64,000 nt of DNA from Cavia porcellus (GCF_034190915.1 NW_026947507.1:18548501-18612500); one strand, 5' to 3'; counted from the stretch's first letter, positions 25,315-37,337 are shown. Numbers and translations are program-made. The notes: generated from the letters alone by a model not told the origin.

Positions 25315-26383
25315 TCTGCCACTATTTCTGGGATCTTGGTATTTTCCTTTTTTAGAATATCCTGCAATATTCTCTGTAGAGTTGAATTGGTGGTTGCAAA
25401 TCCCCCTAGTTCCTCTTTATCCTGGAAGTACCTTGTTTTTCCATCAATTTCTAGGGACTATTGTGCAGGATATATCAATCTTGGCTGGAGGTTATTATTT
25501 TTCAAAGCTGGAATTATTTCCCCCCACACGCTTCATGATTTGATGGTTTGTGCCGAGAAATCTGCTGTAACTCTGATGGGTATTCCCTTGTAAGTGATCT
25601 GTTTCTTGTCTCTGATGGCTTTTATTATTCTGTTCTTATTTCTAGATTTCTGGAATTTTGATTATTATATGCCTGGGTGTAGCTCTGTTTGGGTTGTAGG
25701 TTGCTGGGGTCCTGTATGCCTCATACATCTGAGTATCTTCACCTTTTGCTAAATTAGGGAAATTCTCTTGGATTATTTCTGTGAATAGCTTTTGTAGTCT
25801 GTTTGTTTGCATCCCTACTTCTTCTTTTATGTTCTTAATTCTTAACTTACAGATCCTCTTATCATCTTCTAGTCTTTGTACTTTGCTGTTGTTTTCTTGT
25901 TATTTTTAAGAAGTTTTTTGTTTCATGCTCCCACATTACAAATCTGTCCTCCAGTTCAGATAATCCTATCCTTAGTTTATTTCAAGCTGTTATGCCAGCT
26001 TTCGATACAGTTTTTAGTTTGCTGGTAATCTCTTTGAACCTGCTTCACATATTCTATATTTTCTCTATTTTCTCCATCAAACAATTCTCCCTTTTTTTTT
26101 TGTTCTTCCATTCCATTATCTGTTTTTTTTTTTTTTCTTGGTGATGCTTACCATCTCCTAATCTATTTATATCTTGCTTTATTTCATTAAATACTTTGCT
26201 TTTGAACTCATCCCTGAGGCTCCGGAGATATCGCTTTATGTCTATAGGTGCCGTGTCTGATATTGCATGTTTTCTTTCCTCATTCTCCTTTGTATTCACC
26301 TTTCCTGGATCAGTGTTCTCAGGATTGGGAACTGAGGACCCTTTCTTGTTGCTTCCTCTTCCCATACTTTTTGTTCCTTCCAT
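25315..26383 (-). pseudogene. HAL1-like ORF1, decayed
   Basis: ORF1p is the L1 RNA-binding trimer protein (coiled coil, RRM, C-terminal domain) that packages element RNA in the cytoplasm. The first 109 codons are open (26383-26054): a basic, Ser/Asn-rich start (MEGTKSMGRGSNKK) followed by a Lys/Glu-rich helix. Downstream the frame is broken, but landmarks persist in order: LEDRFVMWE-like coil end, EAYRTPA near 25700, a PRHIIIKIPEI-like strand near 25640, and a final segment YFQDKEELGGF to ILQDILKK near 25420-25340. The same landmarks in L1-B ORF1 read EAYRTPN, PRHIIITIPEI and YFHDKEQLKNF. The start used is the first ATG of the open frame. Confidence 0.65.
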
Positions 26384-26640
26384 ACAAGCGATTATAGGAG
26401 GCCTAGGTTTTTTTCTCTTTGTCTGTTACACTTTGTTTGAATTGTGCCGGCTAGGTGTTCCTGCCCTCTATAGCTGCTGCTATCTATCCACAATGTTCTC
26501 CTCTAGATTTATAATTACAAATTTTTGTGTTTATATACCATGTATTCCAAAAATATTTTTTAAAAAAATCAAATGCATTGTTTTCAGGACATAATTTCTA
26601 AATATGCAGTAAGTAAGTAATATCCTTAAAATAACTAACA

Positions 26641-26735
26641 GGGCCAGAGGTCTGGCTTAGAGGCACAAGCACCTGCCTGGAAAATATGAGGTCATGAGTT
26701 TGATCTTGGAATCAAAAATTAAAAAAAAATTAAAA
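26641..26735 (+). repeat. ID-type SINE
   Basis: The body runs from 'gggccagaggtctggcttag' through 'gaggtcatgagtttgatct' (B box) to an A-rich tail (tcaaaaattaaaaaaa). Related to the copies at 765 and 44015 by the central 'ggcacaagcacctgcctgg'. A degenerate 'actaaca' lies on both sides. Confidence 0.8.
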
Positions 26736-29668
26736 TAAATTTTAAGAAGACTAACATTTTAAAACAAATTTTAAAGTATTAAATTCTTTATGTCAGGGGC
26801 ATATTTTTAGATTTAAAAAGCTTCTGACAAACAAGTGGCAATATAAAATGAACTTGCATTTAGGCAAAAATAGGTCTGAATTATTCAAATATATCTTAAA
26901 AGAGTCTTAACTGTCAGGTCCACTGTTCACTCATATCGCTCCCTAAAACTATAACATTAATATTTGATCTCATAAAATATATTAGTGAATACAACTTAGA
27001 TTATGTAATCATGATTGAGGCTGAAGAGTATATATTGGTTACTGTAAGTTTTAAAATAGCCTACCTCTAACACAAAAAGATAATTTTGTTAAGCATTTCT
27101 GTAGAATATTTCTCTCTATTCCACATATGACTATTTGAGTATACAGAAGTAATAATGAATATAAACAACATCTTCATCTTTATGCAGATGAAGGACAGTA
27201 AAATTTTGTCCTTGATCTAACACTCAGAGAAAAATCAAACAACTTATAGGGTAACATGAAAATCTATTAATGTCAGCACTTTTGGTATAATCATGTGCTT
27301 TAGTACAGTAGTGTGAAATTTAATGAAAATCCCTTTCAAGTAAGTTATAGATTTACTGTACTTTTGGAAAGCATTGCTCATCATTGAAAAGTTCCAAAGA
27401 AGAAAAAAAGTTTCTGATAAACTATATACCTTAATTGCAATGAAAAGCAAATGTGGTCAGCTTATCTAAATGTCTCAAAACATTTCCAATTATCCATCTA
27501 GTAAAGTTAATAAAGTCTTCTTTGGAAACAGAAATCTATTGCCACAGAAACAGCACCTTTGATACTTTACTTAGTTCAGAGTTATTGCTGTAAATAATCT
27601 TCAATATTTCCAAGGATATTTGTTTATGTAGATGTAGATATATTTTGCAGGAACATAATTTTATATTTATGATCAAGCCAATTCTCTGTAAATAAATATG
27701 AATGGAAAACAAATATTGTAAGCATCAACTGAGTGTGGATTTTTGTATCACCTAAATTCTTTCTCAGCTTTATTTATCTTTGGAGACTTACTACTTTCAT
27801 TATAAAGCATCACTTTATGATGCTTATAAGGATATTACTTACTTATTGCAATCACTTATGAAATTTAATTTCTTGTATGAAAGTTATTAGTTTTGTTTAC
27901 AAGTGCACAAATATACAAACTATTAATTCTCATAAGTTTAATTTTGACATTTCTTGATATTAGTCTGATTTATCTTGATTCCCAATACTCCTGTTACATC
28001 ATTTAAAATGCAACTTACATTGTTAATTGATAATTAAGTTAATTAAATTATCCATCAATTTGCCCATTGCTTTGTCACAAAATTTGACACAATCAGTCAC
28101 TACTTGTGTATAGTCATAAATATATTGATGAAACTCCATTAACTCTTTAAACGTTTTGATTAGTAACTTTTTTCTTTTTTCACTACAGGAAAAAAGGCAA
28201 AATGAAGCACATAATTTTATAGGGGTCTTTTAAAATTACTTCTCATTTTCCAAATCCTGATTATTCTGACACCGAGAGAGGTTCAAATTTATACTCACAG
28301 TTCTAATATATTTTGCCATACAGAAGATTCAGACACTATGCTGAAAATTTTGCAGTTCTTCTCAAAATAGACATCAAATTCACATAGAAATATTCTGCTG
28401 TACATATTAAAATATATATTCATATATCATTGTAAAGGAAGCGAATATGTCCTAGTTACTTGATATATTAAAATACAGAATGCAAATAGAATTTTTTAGA
28501 GCTTAGCTCTTGCAGAGGAAATCAGTAAGGTACTACCTTCCAACTCCATGCTTCGCTGACCTGAATTTCAACTGCAAAGTTTTAGTGTTCGGCTTAAATA
28601 TTATCTTTTAATGAGACTTTAGGAACTAATTTGCATAATCCTCAAACAAAACAAGTTATTCAAAAGACCATCAATGCTCATATTAATGCAACTTTAAAAT
28701 GAACTGTTTATGACAACCAGACAATAAAATAGTAATGCAGTTGGTATTCACTATGCAATTACCAAATATCTCTCATTATAATCATAAAATGCTTTATACC
28801 AAATTTATGCTCTTGCAACCTAACAGGTATCATCTAAAATCATGTATTTTGCTTTTTCTCTTTAACACATCTAAAATACAAAAAATATATATAGTAATAA
28901 TCTAAACCTGCATCTAAAGTTTTAGTCAATTTGTTAAATTACATAATAAAGTGAATTTATTAAGTCATAGTATCCTGCACACAATACATGTTTAAAAGAT
29001 ATATTATTCATATGATTTAATTATTATTGGTGATATGTTAAATGATTAAATTGTAAGTAAAAAAATAACTTACTTTATTATGAATGGAATTAGCTATGAT
29101 TTTACTTATCTCATTTACTTGCTTTGCGATCTTGGAACATTAATCACATCTCTCTGAATTCTGGGACTTCAGTTATAATACCCTAAAAATGAATGTTCTA
29201 AGTATGAGATTACTTAACGTGAAATAGCATTTGTGAATTGCATAAACATGTGAAATACAAAGTTTATACTATGTTAATAAATAATGAATTCATGAATCTT
29301 AACTATCATTAGCATTTTTCTAGGCATGAATAAGGATCATTGTCTAAGATTTTCATGTTCACAAACTTCATACTATTTTCAGGTTTATTTAAAACAATAC
29401 AAAAGCAAATGAGAGGGGATGTTGGAGGAAGATAGCAAAAATCAGATTGGTATAGTCATTTTGCAATAACTACTGTTGCTTCTGTACACAGTCTGATACA
29501 TACATATTTCATTCTAGCTGTGCTTTTCTCTTTCTTCCATATGATTTTTTTCTTTCTTTCTTTTTACTTTTTCTTTATTCCTCAATGTTCCTTGACATGC
29601 CTTTTAAATTAATTTAATTGAAACAATACAATTAATTATATCCATCATTTCATAATAATTTGCAATTC
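26736..29668. other. Unique AT-rich sequence
   Basis: No repeat or coding exon recognised. The part around 28500-28760 has mixed composition and motif content that could be conserved non-coding DNA (see findings). Confidence 0.4.
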
Positions 29669-29674
29669 TTGTGA

Positions 29675-30096
29675 GGACCCAGCCTGCTGGTAAGTCCACG
29701 GAGACCCTACAGGGGGAGTGGGCATGAAAAGGAAACAAGAGACACAAAGAGAGGAAAAAAGTTGAGGAATTCCAATCAAGTCTCTCTTTTTCAAGGAATG
29801 AGTACCAAGTATATAGGGTATTGAGGAGGAGGGATTTGGGTACAGAGACATCAGCAGGTAACTTAGCAACAGTGGCAAGATGGAGACTCATAGATCAGTT
29901 TGAATTTCCCGCTAGCTGGCTCATAAGGCGTATTGATTAACATAATTCCTGAATAGGCCAAACAAGATAGGTAGGCAAGGTGCTGCTTAACTACCAAAAT
30001 TAACTCCTAGAGGGAGTTAAGGTGGTGCGGCCTGCAGTAGTTAAGGTGGTACGGCCTGCAGTTATAAGGTGGGAGCCAATTCTAGGGCTTCCCACA
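29675..30096 (-). mobile_element. Solo LTR, class II-like (6-bp duplication)
   Basis: This 422-bp block is the reverse complement of the LTR at 34140-34537 over its whole length. It is bounded by the 6-bp repeat ttgtga (29669-29674 and 30097-30102). The minus-strand start is TGTGGGAAG; the 3' terminus reads ...GGGTCC, a one-base change from the CA end of the sister LTR. A 24-bp tandem duplication (30016-30039 and 30040-30063, gttaaggtggt...) accounts for its greater length. No internal viral genes adjoin it. A 6-bp target duplication is typical of ERVK/IAP-like class II elements; the family name is inferred from this alone. Confidence 0.85.
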
Positions 30097-30102
30097 TTGT
30101 GA

Positions 30103-30903
30103 CATTTTATCTTTGTCAGTTTATGATGTTTTTCTTTTAGTTAGATTTTTGTCTTCTTCATTCAATATGGTGTAGTTTAATTTATGCTGCTGAATTCGGG
30201 TTTATATTACTAAATACCACAACTAGGCAATTTATCAATAATAGAAAGGCCCTACAATTCCCGAGGTTGGGAAGCCATGAATTATATGAGAATCTTTCTT
30301 TAATCTATTTTCTATTGAGTAAGGCATACACATACTTATGTATGATACTTCAATGAATGGTGAGCAGTTGTGTATCACAGAAGTTTGGAAGTGAGTCATT
30401 TCAGTGGATAGCCTTTAAATGATTTGTATGTAAAGTGAATTCCAGTTACTTTGAAAAGAAGTAATGATTGATAAAATCATGTTGGCAGACTATTAAAATA
30501 TTTAATGATAAATCACATGACTTTAAAGCTATTTAAATAATTATTTTTGATTCTAGGAAATGTACTACCATTAAAGTTTTTTGTGCTAGTTTTCAAATGT
30601 TATAAAAGTACACACTAAATCCTAAGATTACTACTATGCTAATGATACATTTACAAAACAAATGACATATAAATATGTCATTTCAAAGTGAAGTGTTTAA
30701 ACATTGCAGAAATTGTATTATATTCAAGTATCTTAAATTTAATACAGAAGTGTCAAGTTAAAAGAAACACCTATATTTTCTAACTTAATATAAGTAGGCA
30801 CAAAACAATATTAACAAATGTAAGAGAGAAGGCCTCGTTTATTTCTGTCCATATGTTGAGCAAAAGTTTTTCTCTATTGATTACCCAGAACATTGCCAAA
30901 TTG

Positions 30904-30951
<48 letters not shown>

Positions 30952-31249
30952 TTATGTTCTATTTACCTGTTCTGGGTACAATAGCTTTTTAAAACCACTT
31001 TGACTTTACATAATGTATTTACATCTGATTAAATGTCTTTGCTTCTGTGTTCTCTTTTAAAAGTTAAATTATTTGTAAAATCATGTTTCTGTAAAACTTT
31101 TAAATATTTTTTCAAATTGTTCAAAAGATCAAACTGTGTTTAATTGTGATTTAAATAAATTCTTCTGAACACAGAAAATTTCATTTTAAAAATTATTTAT
31201 TACATACCACTATTTTCAAGTTGTTTTCCATATTTTCATTTTGCATTTT
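30103..31249. other. AT-rich unique sequence
   Basis: Contains the TA microsatellite at 30904-30947. Otherwise nothing recognised. Confidence 0.45.
30904..30947. repeat. (TA)n microsatellite
   Basis: About 22 perfect TA units. Confidence 0.98.
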
Positions 31250-31261
31250 TACGATGCAGTG

Positions 31262-31476
31262 GCTCCTAGATCCCTAAGAATGAGGACAGGCAACAGGAAA
31301 TAGCAAGGCAGGTCTTGACAAAGGGGAAGGAGACTAAGATTCAGCAGAGGGAGGGAGAACGAAGAGACTTAAAAAAAGAAAAACAATGTGTCAGGTACCT
31401 GTGCAGACTACCCATGGGGAATGTGTCCACAATACATTGCAAATATTTATTAATATAATAAAATAAACACATTTTA
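31262..31476 (+). mobile_element. Old L1 3' UTR end
   Basis: A purine-rich stretch ('gagggagggagaacgaagag'), then 'caggtacctgtgcagacta', 'ggggaatgtgtccacaatac' and an A-rich end with aataaaataaa. The same order is seen at 8985-9172 and 51964-52235. Confidence 0.45.
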
Positions 31477-31489
31477 AACAGAGGGAAAC

Positions 31490-31860
31490 AAGTCAGACAT
31501 CCTAGCATGCATAATCAGCTTCCTTGAGGTCTGGAGCATCGCACACTCTGAAATGAACCTAGTGTCCTTTCATATAAGAAGCAAGACTGCGCAGGCTCCA
31601 GCATGTTAATTAAAACAGACTATCAGACTTGGGAAGCTTCAGCTGCATCTCATTAACTTTAGGTTACATATTAATTAATGATTATTCAATAAAACACCTC
31701 AACAGTGAGTTATAAATGCTCAATTTGTTACAAACTGAACTCAGTCCAGTTAGGTGGGACCCAGTAGATTCATTCAGTTAATGTAGCAAGCAGTTTGATC
31801 AGGGGTCAAATTCTTAGGGATCCTCAGGTGGCAGAATATCTCACAAATCATCTAATATAC
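31490..31860. promoter_or_regulatory. Candidate conserved non-coding element
   Basis: Not repeat-like, of balanced composition, and dense in homeodomain-type TAAT cores, including ttaattaa at 31605-31612 and attaattaatgatta around 31671. This is an inference from sequence texture only. A decayed repeat cannot be excluded. Confidence 0.25.
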
Positions 31861-32234
31861 ACTATCCAAATTTTTCCTCTCATTCAGCTTATCAGTTAGG
31901 TTAAAATTGGATTATTTATTTAAATATTATGATGATCCTTTTATTTTACCCTAGAAGAATTTTCAGTGCGTATACATTTCTTGGTATAATTTTAGTCACA
32001 GTATTCTAGGCCAACTTCATTATAAGCCTGATAATGGATTTTTTGTTTTGCTTTTAACTAATAAAATGTAATCAGTATATTCTTTTTGAATATGTTATCT
32101 GCTGAGGTATTTTGATATATAACTCATTATTTAGAGCAATTATAGCAACAGTCCATTTTGTAGAAATGGCATATAATTTTCAGAGGTTTCATCAGTGATT
32201 TCTGCATACTCCTTAAATTGCTTTCTTTTTTCTG

Positions 32235-32271
<37 letters not shown>

Positions 32272-33003
32272 TTTTCAAACATACATATAGAAGTACAGAA
32301 TTGAATAAAATAATTATGAGCTAATTATCTGCCATTATCATTTAGAATTTCTCTCCTTTTATTCTCTAGTAAACACTCCTACAATAGGTTTAAATCTCAT
32401 CATTTCTAAAAAAGCAACCCTATTTCTCCTTATTTTCTAGTTACATTAATTTTTCTGTTAATTATACAACCCTACTACTCTGGAACCTTTAGAGTTTCAT
32501 GTTTCCTCTGATACTTTGCTCAGACATCTGCATAACTTATTACATATATCCTTGAAGATTTTGTTTCAAAGTACTGCTATAAAACATCAATTATCTGACT
32601 ACACATTCTAAATAAGAAATTTTTTCATCCCTGCATTCCAATATCTTCCTTTAATTCTTATTCCTCATCAATTTATCTCTATTTTATATACTTAAAATTA
32701 TATTTTCATTTATTCCTTTCCACTAAAGTAAGTATTCGATGAAAATGATTTGTTCAATCAATACATGGTAGAGATCCAGTAAATGTTTAATATTTATTTT
32801 TAAGCTAGTCAACTGAGATGGCTCTATGGATATTTGTGAATAAGTATGTGTATGTATGCTAAAATTTTACATATTAGATGGCACATTGTTAGTTTATGAT
32901 GTGAATTGAATGATTCATTCTTTCTCAGAAATATTCAACATCGGCTTGTAATTTATTTTAAAATACACTGTTAGCTTTGTGACTTCTTTTTTCTTTTCTT
33001 TTT
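31861..33003. other. AT-rich unique sequence
   Basis: Contains the AT microsatellite at 32237-32267. No other feature recognised. Confidence 0.4.
32237..32267. repeat. (AT)n microsatellite
   Basis: About 15 perfect AT units. Confidence 0.97.
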
Positions 33004-33064
33004 TTTCTGTCTTTTTTATACCAGGAGTCAAACTCATGACCTCACGCTTGCTCCACAATGCACT
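32985..33064 (-). repeat. Truncated ID-type SINE
   Basis: A T/C-rich tail is followed by 'ataccaggagtcaaactcat' and 'gacctcacgcttgct', the reverse complement of the 3' half of an ID element. The 5' half is missing. Confidence 0.65.
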
Positions 33065-33409
33065 CTTTGTTTTAGTCAGTAAAACAATTAAATTTTTTAA
33101 AAAAATTACTGTAACATATGCATAAAAGATCCCTCGTGAATAATAAACTTCTTACAGGAACCACTTCTAATATTGTTAGGTAAATATCAACAAGTACAAT
33201 TACTATGTTGTGGTGTGCACAAGTGTCTCGCATTTTAGGATTTTTTAAAAATTAGTTTCTTCAGTGATTGCCTCATTTCCCGCTCCTGTGACGTGTGAGT
33301 TCAAATTGTCTCATATCTACTTGAATACTTCTATTATCAGAATTTTTAATTGTATTTATTTTAGTTGTTGAAAAACATTATCCTATTGAGGCTTTCATGA
33401 TTTTGAACA

Positions 33410-34740
33410 AAATTTTTCTTTAATTTTAATGTTTTATCTGTCCATACGTATTATATATGTTTATTTATACTTCTGTATATTACATGATGTTTACCTTCAT
33501 TGTGGAAATCTGGTGCATGTCCATAAAGTGAATTAATTTCTTTTTTAACCCCTTTGCTATCTCTTCCTCACCTCTCTGCCCCAGTTGCGATTCCCTTTCT
33601 TTGAGTGTGGAGGTTCCTTCGATATCTAATATTTACCTAATTTGCGTGAAGTTATTCTGTGCACAAAACACATCTAAATCTCTTTACCCATTCCCTTCTG
33701 ACCTTCTTTTTCTGTTTTTGTTTTTTTTTTGTTTTTTGTTTTTTTGTTTTTTTAATTTCTTTCTTCCTTGAGAATGACCTATCTCCCTATTTCCTTTACC
33801 TTTTATTTTGTTCTTTATTTTTACTCTGGATTTTTTAATATAGTAAAAGCCGTGTGATACTTAAGCTTGCGTATCTGTTTAAAATTATGATCTCAAGTCA
33901 GAACGTTTTCCTACAAATGACTAGGTTATCTTTCCTTATGACACACTAGTACTTCACATTTTCTGTGTCTATTCACCTATTAATGGACACTAATAATGTA
34001 AGCCGCTTCCAAGATTTAGCTCTTATGCGTTATGTTCCTATAAACATTAGTATGTATGTATCACTATGATACACTTAAATCTTTAAGAAGCTATCTAGAA
34101 AAAATAGCTTCATCAAGTGGCATTTCTATTTTTATATTTTGTGGGAAGCCCTGTAATTGGCTGCCACCTTAACATCCTCAGGCCGCGCCACCTTAACTCC
34201 CTCTAGGAGTTAAGTTTGGTAGGTAAGCAGCACCTTGCCTACCTAGTTTGTTTGGCCTGTTCAGGAATTATGTTAATCAGCTGGCCTTATGAGTCTGAGC
34301 AGGAAATTCGAACTGGCCTATAAAATCTCGGTCTTGCCACTGTTGCTAAGTTACCTGCTGATGTCTCAGCACCCAAATCCCTCCTTCCCAATATTGTATA
34401 CATTTGTTACTCATTCCTTGAATAAACAAGACTTGATTGGAATTCCTCAACTTATCTCCACTCTATGTGTCTCTTGCTCCCTTCTTCATCCCCACTCCCC
34501 CTCTAGGGTCTCCGTGGATTTACCCACAGGTGGGTCAATATTTTGAAGAATCTCATGGTGATTGTACTAGTTTATATTCCCTTCAACATTGTAAAGGTGT
34601 CCTTTTCTGTTCTTTTTCCTTGCAGGCCCTCCAGCAATTGTTATTATTTGGTTTTTCGATGATTGCATTTTTTTCCAGGTAAGACGAAATTTAAGTGTTG
34701 TTTTAGGTTGCATTTCCTTAATGGCCCACACTATTTTATT
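33410..34740 (-). mobile_element. Old L1 ORF2 3' region, split by an LTR
   Basis: Landmarks in reverse complement: 'cctattaatggacactaata', 'cttccaagatttagctctt' and, beyond the LTR at 34140-34537, 'gattgtactagtttatattc' and 'ttgcatttccttaatggc'. Removing the LTR and one copy of atattt restores a continuous old L1. The right end abuts a plus-strand L1 piece, so this may be a 5'-inverted minus-strand insertion. Confidence 0.65.
34140..34537 (+). mobile_element. Solo LTR, class II-like (6-bp duplication)
   Basis: A 398-bp block starts TGTGGGAAG and ends GGGTCA, flanked by atattt on both sides (34134-34139 and 34538-34543). It interrupts an old L1. A TATA-like ctataaaat lies near 34319 and a polyadenylation signal aataaa near 34422, consistent with U3-R-U5 order on the plus strand. 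It is the sister of the LTR at 29675-30096. No internal retroviral sequence remains, so recombination has probably removed a provirus. The short frames across it are not retroviral genes. Confidence 0.9.
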
Positions 34741-34753
34741 ACAAAGCTACTAT

Positions 34754-34785
<32 letters not shown>

Positions 34786-35130
34786 AACAACAGCCGAGTA
34801 CTGATAACAAAAGTACATGTGAAGATCAATGGAATAGGACACAGAATCAACCCAAACTGCACTGAAATGTTTGATTTTTAACAAGGGTGTCCAAAAACAC
34901 ACTGAAGGAAAGACAGCCTCTTTAATTAATAGTGTTGGGGAAACTGGCTATCTACAAGCAGACTGGATCTAGGATCATATATCTCACCGTATACTAATGT
35001 AAAATCAAAATGAATCAAAGAACTAAATTTTTAACCACAAATGCTCCATTAGTTGGGAAAAAAAGACAGTTCTCTTGAAGGCACAGGCATAAGCAAGGAC
35101 TTTCTAAACAGGACCCCCGTTGTAAAAAAT
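34739..35130 (+). mobile_element. Old L1 ORF2 fragment
   Basis: The plus strand reads 'ttacaaagctactataac', then after a CAA repeat 'gatcaatggaataggacac', 'aagacagcctctttaatta' and 'atgaatcaaagaactaaat'. This is the ORF2 segment encoding the YKATV...DSLFNKW region. Decayed, with no open frame. Confidence 0.7.
34753..34791. repeat. (CAA)n microsatellite inside an L1
   Basis: About 10 CAA units replace the place where related L1s read 'agtaaccaaaacagc', so the repeat has probably expanded from L1 sequence. Confidence 0.9.
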
Positions 35131-37335
35131 CTGGATTTCCCTGAAGATCAAGAATGCAAGTTCATTGGAGTTTGTGAGCTGTAATTCATTCCTCAATACG
35201 TACATCTATGTCATAGATAAGAATTCTGCTTATCACTGTTCCTGGGTCTGAAGGTTCTTGGCCACAATTTTTTACTGTTCTATGCAGTTGGCTCAGTGGA
35301 TCTATATGTACAATAGTCAGCACATTGAATAAATCATGGATTGAAAGTGTTTACAGAAAACAGGATCAGACTACCAAACTAAGAAGAATCCAGGTGACTG
35401 GCTCCATCCCCCACCCTTTATGTCCATGGAGCTCAGCCACCAGCCCGGGAAAAATCGGGTAACCAGCCTGAACACCACCCACACTCTTGGGCAAGACTAA
35501 TAGCATGGAAAAGTCTGAAGCAATGGTAACAAATATGAGCCAGCAGGTGCTAAAGTGAAGTGAACCAGTCTTGTGCTTAGCAACAAAGAAAGACACACAG
35601 ACTAGAAACAGATGATGGTGGCCACCCTATTCTCTATTTTATTCTTTTTCTTTTTTCTTTTCTATTTTCTCTTCCTTTTTTTCTGTGTTCTAAATGGCTG
35701 GGAAGAACTTTAGCCATAGAAAACTAATCCCATCCCCAAAACCAAAGACCAAGTGCAGATAATCCCACAATTTCTCCATTCTTTCTCTTCTGCAGTCTTC
35801 TCAGGTTTCTGAAGGTAAGCATGATCTTCTTTATCTTCCAGCCTCGTTTCTCCTTCCTTTGCAGTTATCTTTTCTTTAATCCACTCTCCCTGAAATTTCC
35901 CCTCCAAAGATAAATCTACTCTACCAAGGGAAAACACTTCAATATAAATATATCATCCTCTTTCTTTGAACTTACATAATTTCTAATAATAAATATACTT
36001 GCATGTTTATCTTCTTTTTCTGCGAAGTTTTACTCTGATCTCACCAAATTCTTCTCTTTATATTTATTTTTCAGCAAATTGACTTTGTTCTCTATTGTTT
36101 ATACAGCTTGTCTTTCAATGTGTGTTGTTCTCACTCAATATCTAAACTTCCTTGATTTATGAATTGTAGTTTTTCATTTATTCCAAAATTTAAGGCCATT
36201 ATGCCTTAAAATAACTTATTTGCCTTTTTGCCTCTTTTTTCTATAAATAAGAATTGTATTAAATTTTTAATTTTATTCCATATTTCCTGTGTACTGTGTT
36301 GTTTCTTTTCAGTATTGTCCTTGAATTTCCTTATGAATATTTTCTATTATTTTATTTTCAAGCTCAATGGAATCTTTTCTCAAGTGTGTATTTTATCAGA
36401 GTGTGTTAAAGGAAAATTTTGTTCTGATAAAATAAGCAGAAATTCCAGACAAATTATAGAGGAAGTATAAATATAGATTGTATTATTGATGCACCAGCAT
36501 AAGTATGTCCTTCTTTTTGTCAGAACATTATTGGGAAGGGCTGTGTGAGAGAAGCTTTTGTTCTGTAGAGGTTTCTGTTCTTGTTGTAGTGGTGCTGACC
36601 ACAGTTAGACTTCATATTTAGGTGTGTTTATGGCATGTCTCTGGGTTCCAGAGAACATTTCCTGACGTTTCTTGTTCATGATGTTCTTAAGTTTGAATTT
36701 GTTCCTAGTGTATTCTTGAAGAATAGAATGATGTTTTATTCTTTGCTGTTGTCTGTCTTGTCTTTGCTCTGGTATGCCTCATATACTGTTCCTGCTCTGC
36801 TGTGTTTATGTTTGGAGTAGGGAGCTCTTAGTGCCCCTGTTACTTGAATTTCTTCTGAATTTCCATCCCATCACATCAAGTGATTAGTAATTTTTAGTGA
36901 ATGGTTTACATTTATAAAATGATAGAATTAATGCAAAACTACATAATATTAACTCTAAACAGTGCATAACTTTGGATCTGGACAGCAAGTAGCGACATTA
37001 GCATTTCTATTAATTTCATATAGTTAATATACAAGAGATGACATGTCTTTGGGATTTAGTGCATGAATTAGTTTACTCTCAATTTTTCATTCCCTTTAAA
37101 ATCTAATTATAATAGTTAAGCCCTTCAGGTCACCAAGTCAAACATGGCTCCTCTTCATTTGGTAGAACTAATGGGTCACAAATACTCAAGATGATTTTTC
37201 CTTTTCTAGATCATAACCCTATATACATATCATACATATATACACACACCCACACACCCACATATGTATCAGTGCATAAGTTATTCTCATGATTACTGAA
37301 TCACATTGTGTTTTATTCTGTTATATAAGTAAAAG
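35131..37335. other. Mixed unique sequence, possible ancient L1 ORF1/5' UTR
   Basis: At 35700-36840 the pyrimidine-rich text weakly resembles an ancient L1/HAL1 ORF1 region in reverse, but no landmark is strong enough to call it. Frames at 35366-35596 and 36228-36470 have no recognisable domain. Confidence 0.25.
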
Positions 37336-37337
37336 TG

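Larger units (their letters stand above)
23895..26560 (-). mobile_element. HAL1-like element: ORF1 plus 3' UTR, no ORF2 (copy D)
   Basis: Read on the minus strand, the element has a short 5' region (about 26560-26384), an L1-type ORF1 (26383 to about 25310), and then a 1.3-kb 3' UTR (about 25300-23895) homologous to the 3' UTRs of L1-A and L1-B. No reverse-transcriptase sequence lies between. HAL1 elements are known L1 derivatives that keep ORF1 and lose ORF2, depending on L1 for reverse transcription. A SINE (24046-24152) is inserted in the 3' UTR. The 3' end lacks the last ~100 bp present in copy C, ending at a T-rich spot near 23900. An ordinary L1 with an internal deletion is the main alternative. 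The shared 3' UTR segment in copy C favours a real subfamily. Confidence 0.65.

Noticed and set aside
25261..26594. Plus-strand frames of 110 and 132 codons
   Set aside because: Antisense to the HAL1-like ORF1 on the minus strand, which is supported by homologous landmarks.
29675..34537. One provirus with LTRs at both ends
   Set aside because: The LTRs are in opposite orientation, each has its own 6-bp target duplication, and no retroviral gene sequence lies between them.
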